64,000 bases of DNA from Bacillus sp. FJAT-47783 (GTDB taxonomy: Bacteria > Bacillota > Bacilli > Bacillales > Aeribacillaceae): assembly GCF_022808615.1 (NCBI RefSeq), contig NZ_JAKZKS010000002.1, positions 62,001-126,000 on the forward strand, written 5' to 3'. Under the pieces are notes generated by a model. The model saw nothing but the letters and a program-made list of their open reading frames with translations. It was not told the DNA's origin and searched no databases. Each line of letters opens with the position of its first letter. Position 1 is the stretch's first letter. A program made the position numbers and the translations under genes. This document shows positions 59,989 to 64,000 of this stretch, piece by piece.

Positions 59989-60034
59989 TATAAGGGAGGG
60001 GGAATCCGTTCAAAAAGCTGAGTTCCTAAACTCC

Positions 60035-61024
60035 TTATTCACCTAATTTTTCTACTAAATCGTCAAGCATTAAGTTTGCCGCTAACACACCGCCAGCTGT
60101 GTTCCAAATGGCATCGTCTACTTTGTGAACATTTCCGTTTTTCACAGCTTCTAGGTTTTTCCAAAGAGGATCTTTTGTCCATTCTTCTTCTGTTTTCACA
60201 GCTTCTTTATCTCCTGGTGGGGCATACGTGAAGTAGAAAAGAATGTCTCCATCCATTTCTGGAATTTGTTCTTTCCCAACTTCGACGGCAAGCTTGCCTA
60301 ATTTGTTATCTTCTTTGAATAGTTCACCTTGTTTTTCAGAACGTTTAAAGCCTAATTCATTAAAAATAACACCAGAGAATGAATCCGTATAATAAATACG
60401 TGTTTTTCCAGCCATAAAGCGAACGACAGATACTTCTTGGTCTAATTTATCTCCAAGCGCTGCCTTCACTTCTTCAATATGGGCATTATAATTCGCAAGA
60501 ACTTCTTCACCTTTTTCTTCAAGGTTTAACGCTTGTGCATATAATTTAAAGTTGTCTTGCCATTCACCACGTAACGTTTCAGAAAATACAGTTGGCGCAA
60601 TTTTGCTTAACTGTTCGTAGATTGCTTCTTGACGAAGTTTATTTCCGATAATTAAATCAGGCTGTAGCTCAGCAATTTTTTCAACGTTTACTTCATGTTC
60701 AACGCCAACCACTTCAACGCCTTCCATGTCAGAAGCGATATGGTCATACCAAGGGTCACCTAACCATGATTGAACGGCACCAACAGGTTTAACACCAAGG
60801 GCTAATAAAGCTTCCGTTCCTTCATTTGTTAAGACGACAACACGTTCCGGTTTTTTCTCAATAGGCGTTTCGCCCATTGCATGTTTAACCGTATAGGATT
60901 CACTTTCTTTCGTAGATTCGGAACTTTCCGCTTTTTCAGTTGAGCTGTTACAGGCAGCTAAAACGAGTAAGAGTACAGCAGAAAATAATGTTAATAATGT
61001 TTTCCGGTATGTATGATGTTTCAT
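60035..61024 (-). CDS. Siderophore ABC transporter substrate-binding lipoprotein, YfiY-like
   Basis: A 329-residue lipoprotein with lipobox LVLAACNS (Cys about 24) and a class III periplasmic-binding fold: PERVVVLTNEGTEALLALGVK, ELQPDLIIGNKLRQE and the C-terminal NTAGGVLAANLMLDDL. It most resembles YfiY of B. subtilis, which binds schizokinen/arthrobactin-type siderophores. ATG at 61024 follows CGGAGGTG; the longer frame to 61057 lacks a ribosome site. Three Fur-like boxes lie in the divergent gap, so iron control is expected. Confidence 0.9.
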   Translation of the reverse strand: MKHHTYRKTLLTLFSAVLLLVLAACNSSTEKAESSESTKESESYTVKHAMGETPIEKKPERVVVLTNEGTEALLALGVKPVGAVQSWLGDPWYDHIASDMEGVEVVGVEHEVNVEKIAELQPDLIIGNKLRQEAIYEQLSKIAPTVFSETLRGEWQDNFKLYAQALNLEEKGEEVLANYNAHIEEVKAALGDKLDQEVSVVRFMAGKTRIYYTDSFSGVIFNELGFKRSEKQGELFKEDNKLGKLAVEVGKEQIPEMDGDILFYFTYAPPGDKEAVKTEEEWTKDPLWKNLEAVKNGNVHKVDDAIWNTAGGVLAANLMLDDLVEKLGE

Positions 61025-61041
61025 GATTGCACCTCCGATAA

Positions 61042-61147
61042 TGATAATTGTTTTCATTTACATTCTCTATACTAGGAGGTTTTTAAAAAGATGTCAACAC
61101 ATAATTGATAATGATTTTCAAAGTCGTTATAATGAAAATGACTATCA
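61042..61147. promoter_or_regulatory. Three Fur boxes in the divergent intergenic region
   Basis: TGATAATTGTTTTCA (61042), TGATAATGATTTTCA (61106) and TGAAAATGACTATCA (61133) match the 7-1-7 Fur consensus TGATAATNATTATCA with one or two mismatches each. They lie between the two divergent transcripts and would repress both when iron is ample. Confidence 0.9.
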
Positions 61148-61222
61148 ATAATAGAATAATAGAAAAAACATTACATTGTTTATAACAATCTATTGGAATC
61201 CAATCGTAGGGAGAGACATAGT

Positions 61223-62224
61223 GTGGCGATATCGAATCGGACAAAAGCGATCATCCTTCTTTTTTCTTTTTTCTTTTTAATCTTTAGTATGTGTGCCAGT
61301 ATTGTATATGGCTATACAGACACGAGTTGGAAGATGGCTTGGGATGCATTTACAAATTTTAATGGATCGAATGAACATATCATTATCCAAAATGTGCGGT
61401 TACCGAGAAGTTTAATTGCAGCGATCGTAGGGGGAGCATTAGCCATTGCTGGAGCGATAATGCAGGCGATTACAAAGAATCCACTTGCATCACCGACCAT
61501 TTTTGGAATTAACTCAGGAGCAGGTTTTTTTATTGTCATTGCCTTTTCACTTTTTTCTGTAAATAACTTACAATCTTTTACATGGATCGCTTTTTTAGGA
61601 GCGGCAGTAGCAGCATTTACGGTTTATTTTATCAGCTCATTAGGTAGAGAAGGTTTAACACCTTTAAAATTAACATTAGCTGGTGCGGCAGTAGCAGCAT
61701 TATTTTCATCTTTAACACAAGGATTTTTAGTGTTAAATGAAGCGGCACTTGATCAAGTGTATTTCTGGCTTTCAGGTTCCGTGCAAGGCCGCAAATTAGA
61801 CGGACTGTTAGCCGTTCTTCCTTACATGAGCGTTGCATATATATTATGTATTTTTATAGCGCCTAAAATTAATATGCTTATGCTCGGAGAAGAAGTAGCA
61901 AAAGGGTTAGGGGTTAAGACCGGGACCGTAAAGCTATTAGCAGCAATTGTGATCATTATTCTCTCAGGTGGAGCTGTAGCAGTAGCTGGGCCGATTGTTT
62001 TTATTGGTATTGTTGTTCCCCATGTTGCGCGATTTGTGACAGGGAACGACTACCGATGGATTTTACCGTACTGTGCGGTGTTTGGTGGTATTTTATTAGT
62101 GATTGCAGATATTGGGGCACGTTACGTTGTGATGCCTGAGGAAATTCCAGTTGGTGTGATGACGGCGATTATCGGAACACCATTTTTTATCTATATTGCA
62201 CGAAAGGGGTTCCAATCGTCATGA
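61223..62224 (+). CDS. Siderophore ABC transporter permease (FecCD family), YfiZ-like
   Basis: A 333-residue permease with about ten helices and the FecCD motifs VRLPRSLIAAIVGGALAIAG, AITKNPLASPTIFGINSGA and GIVVPHVARFV (the ATPase-coupling EAA-like loop region). GTG at 61223 follows GGGAGAG by 8 bases; the longer frame from TTG 61193 has no ribosome site. It overlaps the second permease by 4 bases, so the two form a heterodimer. Confidence 0.92.
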   Translation: MAISNRTKAIILLFSFFFLIFSMCASIVYGYTDTSWKMAWDAFTNFNGSNEHIIIQNVRLPRSLIAAIVGGALAIAGAIMQAITKNPLASPTIFGINSGAGFFIVIAFSLFSVNNLQSFTWIAFLGAAVAAFTVYFISSLGREGLTPLKLTLAGAAVAALFSSLTQGFLVLNEAALDQVYFWLSGSVQGRKLDGLLAVLPYMSVAYILCIFIAPKINMLMLGEEVAKGLGVKTGTVKLLAAIVIIILSGGAVAVAGPIVFIGIVVPHVARFVTGNDYRWILPYCAVFGGILLVIADIGARYVVMPEEIPVGVMTAIIGTPFFIYIARKGFQSS

Positions 62225-63276
62225 AAAAATATACAGCATTTCGATTTGGAAAAGGTGCGGTTTCATTTTTACTTGATAAGAGTGCAGTAAAAGTATGTAG
62301 CATTCTCACCTTTTTATCCATTATGATTATTCTCCTTAGTTCAAGTGTTGGAGAAATTTTTTATTCACCTAATGACTTAATCCAAGCGCTTATAGGGAAT
62401 GGAAGCTCATTACATGAATTAGTCATCTTTTCATTTCGGTTTCCACGAATATTCATTGCCTTATTTGTTGGGGTATGTTTGGCTGTTGCAGGAGCCATCA
62501 TGCAAAATTTATTTCGAAATCCTTTAGCTTCTCCTGACATCATCGGGGTAACGGGTGGAGCTTCAGTTGCAGTCGTTTTGTTTTTAACGATTTTTTCAGA
62601 TACAAATCATTCCTTAACTGTTAGCATCGGTTGGATGCCTGTTGCAGCATTTATAGGTGCTTGTTTGACGGGAGTTGCAGTTTATTTATTTGCATGGAAG
62701 GATGGCGTTTCAACCTTTCGCCTTGTATTAATTGGTATTGGCTTGTCATTACTAACGAAATCGTTAACGACATTATTTATGATAAAAGGACCAATTTACC
62801 AAGCGTCTCAAGCGAATATTTGGATTACCGGTTCCGTTTATGCAGCAAATTGGAGTCAAGTTTACATATTATTCCCACTAACTGTTATTCTCCTTATTAT
62901 ATCCGTTGTTATGACAAGAAATGTAAATATTCAAGAATTTGGAGATGAAATAGCGACTGGCGTTGGAAGTCATGTTGAGCGAAACCGATTTTTGTTATTA
63001 ATGTTAAGTACAGCGCTTGTAGCAAGTGCGGTGTCATTTGCTGGAGGGATTAGTTTTGTTGGTTTAATTGCACCCCATATAGCAAGAAGGTTAGTGGGAT
63101 CTAGCTTTGGAGTGGTTCTTCCTGTCTCTGCGCTTATTGGGGCGATTATCGTCATGTTGTCAGACTTGTTAGGGAAAACATTATTTTTGCCACTTGAAGT
63201 ACCAGCAGGTGTATTTACGGCATTAATTGGGGCACCGTATTTTATTTATTTATTATATAAACATCGAAATTCCTAG
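62221..63276 (+). CDS. Siderophore ABC transporter permease (FecCD family), YfhA-like
   Basis: A 351-residue permease with FecCD motifs [39 protein letters not shown] and [15 protein letters not shown]. It is related to, but distinct from, the preceding permease. It starts in the ATGA overlap and the ATPase follows after 13 bases. Confidence 0.92.
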   Translation: MKKYTAFRFGKGAVSFLLDKSAVKVCSILTFLSIMIILLSSSVGEIFYSPNDLIQALIGNGSSLHELVIFSFRFPRIFIALFVGVCLAVAGAIMQNLFRNPLASPDIIGVTGGASVAVVLFLTIFSDTNHSLTVSIGWMPVAAFIGACLTGVAVYLFAWKDGVSTFRLVLIGIGLSLLTKSLTTLFMIKGPIYQASQANIWITGSVYAANWSQVYILFPLTVILLIISVVMTRNVNIQEFGDEIATGVGSHVERNRFLLLMLSTALVASAVSFAGGISFVGLIAPHIARRLVGSSFGVVLPVSALIGAIIVMLSDLLGKTLFLPLEVPAGVFTALIGAPYFIYLLYKHRNS

Positions 63277-63289
63277 GAGGTGGAGCGTA

Positions 63290-64000
63290 ATGAGTGTGAT
63301 TCAAACGGAAGGTTTAACCTTATCATATGGAAAACAAATCATTATTAATGAATTAAATTTAACCATTCCAAAAGGTGAAATTACAATTTTTATCGGGAGT
63401 AATGGATGTGGAAAGTCAACATTATTAAAGTCTATAGCCAGGCTGTTAAAGCCGACTAGCGGCGCCGTATTATTAGAAGGAGAGGCCATTTCAAACTTGC
63501 CGACAAAAGAAGTGGCGAAACGATTAGCCATTCTCCCGCAGTCACCAGAAGCACCTGAAGGTTTAACGGTACTCCAATTAGTAAAGCAAGGGAGATATCC
63601 GTATCAAAATTGGTTAAAGCAATGGTCAAAGGAAGATGAAGAAGCGGTTCATTATGCACTTGAACGGACAAAGATGACAGATTTAAAGGATCGCATGGTC
63701 GACTCCCTTTCTGGAGGACAAAGGCAGCGAGCTTGGATTGCGATGACACTTGCACAAAATACGGATATCATTTTGTTAGATGAGCCGACAACGTACTTAG
63801 ATTTAACACACCAAATTGAGGTGCTTGATTTATTATATGAATTAAATGAAAGTGAAAATCGAACGATTATTATGGTATTACACGATTTAAACCTTGCTTG
63901 TCGATATGCGCATCATATCGTTGCATTAAAAAACCAACAAGTATACGAACAAGGGAAACCTGAGGACATTATTAGCTGTGAGCTTGTAAAAGAGGTATTT
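63290..64000 (+). CDS. Siderophore ABC transporter ATP-binding protein, YusV-like (runs off window)
   Basis: 237 codons are visible without a stop, so the gene continues past the window edge. Walker [10 protein letters not shown] (about residue 36), Q-loop [14 protein letters not shown], signature [10 protein letters not shown] (about 138), Walker [13 protein letters not shown] (about 158) and switch [11 protein letters not shown] at 63290 follows TAGGAGGTGG. In B. subtilis the ATPase YusV is encoded apart from YfiYZ-YfhA; here it is in the same operon. Confidence 0.94.
   Translation, partial: MSVIQTEGLTLSYGKQIIINELNLTIPKGEITIFIGSNGCGKSTLLKSIARLLKPTSGAVLLEGEAISNLPTKEVAKRLAILPQSPEAPEGLTVLQLVKQGRYPYQNWLKQWSKEDEEAVHYALERTKMTDLKDRMVDSLSGGQRQRAWIAMTLAQNTDIILLDEPTTYLDLTHQIEVLDLLYELNESENRTIIMVLHDLNLACRYAHHIVALKNQQVYEQGKPEDIISCELVKEVF

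Overview
The window is a 64 kb piece of a low-GC, Gram-positive, spore-forming chromosome, almost certainly a member of the Bacillaceae. The gene order hprK-lgt-yvoD-ppaX-yvoF-hisZGDBHAFI, trxB-yvcI-rapZ-yvcK-whiA-crh, clpP, rpoN(sigL)/yvfG, cggR-gapA-pgk-tpiA-gpmI-eno and secG-est-rnr-smpB-ssrA matches the syntenic block known from Bacillus subtilis. I cannot fix the genus from sequence alone.

Layout. 1-5.6 kb: end of a metallophosphoesterase gene, a CwlC-like sporulation amidase, then the hprK/lgt/ppaX cluster. 5.6-12.4 kb: a repeat tract, a promoter and the complete histidine operon in overlapping or near-overlapping order. 12.4-20.8 kb: a DUF2225 gene, a TPR gene, trxB, the yvcI-rapZ-yvcK-whiA-crh group and clpP with a CtsR operator. 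21.1-23.2 kb: a tRNA-Arg(CCG) gene used as the attachment site of a small, decayed integrative element, bounded by 47-bp direct repeats and keeping one intact two-gene module (a 67-aa protein plus a GNAT-fold protein). 23.5-33 kb: yvfG/rpoN, a glutaredoxin-like gene and the CggR-controlled glycolytic operon. 33-38.5 kb: secG, a carboxylesterase, RNase R, SmpB and tmRNA. The tmRNA gene is interrupted in its T-loop by a 282-nt group I intron, and a degenerate second copy of the intron 3' half plus 3' exon lies just downstream.

38.5-47 kb is accessory: AT-rich spacer, a secreted protein of unknown function, an IS-like inverted repeat, a GlsB-type membrane protein, a relic of a histidine-kinase gene, a nosL-nosD-nosL-nosY-nosF operon (copper-site maturation genes without nosZ in view), and a two-component system whose kinase is the intact relative of the relic. 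47-52.6 kb: a Zur-controlled zagA-rpmG pair (GTPase metallochaperone plus a zinc-ligand-free ribosomal protein L33), a membrane protein, fumC and a cystine symporter. 52.6-56.6 kb: a D,D-carboxypeptidase, a c-di-AMP (ydaO) riboswitch ahead of a dicarboxylate/amino-acid symporter, and a YtkA-like lipoprotein. 56.7-59.8 kb: the csoR-copZ-copA copper-efflux cluster with CsoR sites. 60-64 kb: a Fur-controlled siderophore ABC importer (binding protein divergent from two permeases and an ATPase that runs off the window).

Two near-identical structured repeats that fit the Bacillaceae-1 RNA motif (hairpin loops GTCCT and ATCCT) lie 34 kb apart in opposite orientation at 18.4 and 52.4 kb. A second dispersed family of degenerate ~20-bp units occurs at 5.6 and 59.8 kb, also inverted relative to each other. 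Metal handling is a recurring theme: Zur, CsoR and Fur targets and copper-insertion genes all lie within 25 kb. I found no CRISPR array and no complete prophage. The most unusual loci are the intron-split tmRNA with its adjacent degenerate copy and the tRNA-Arg element with its surviving two-gene module.
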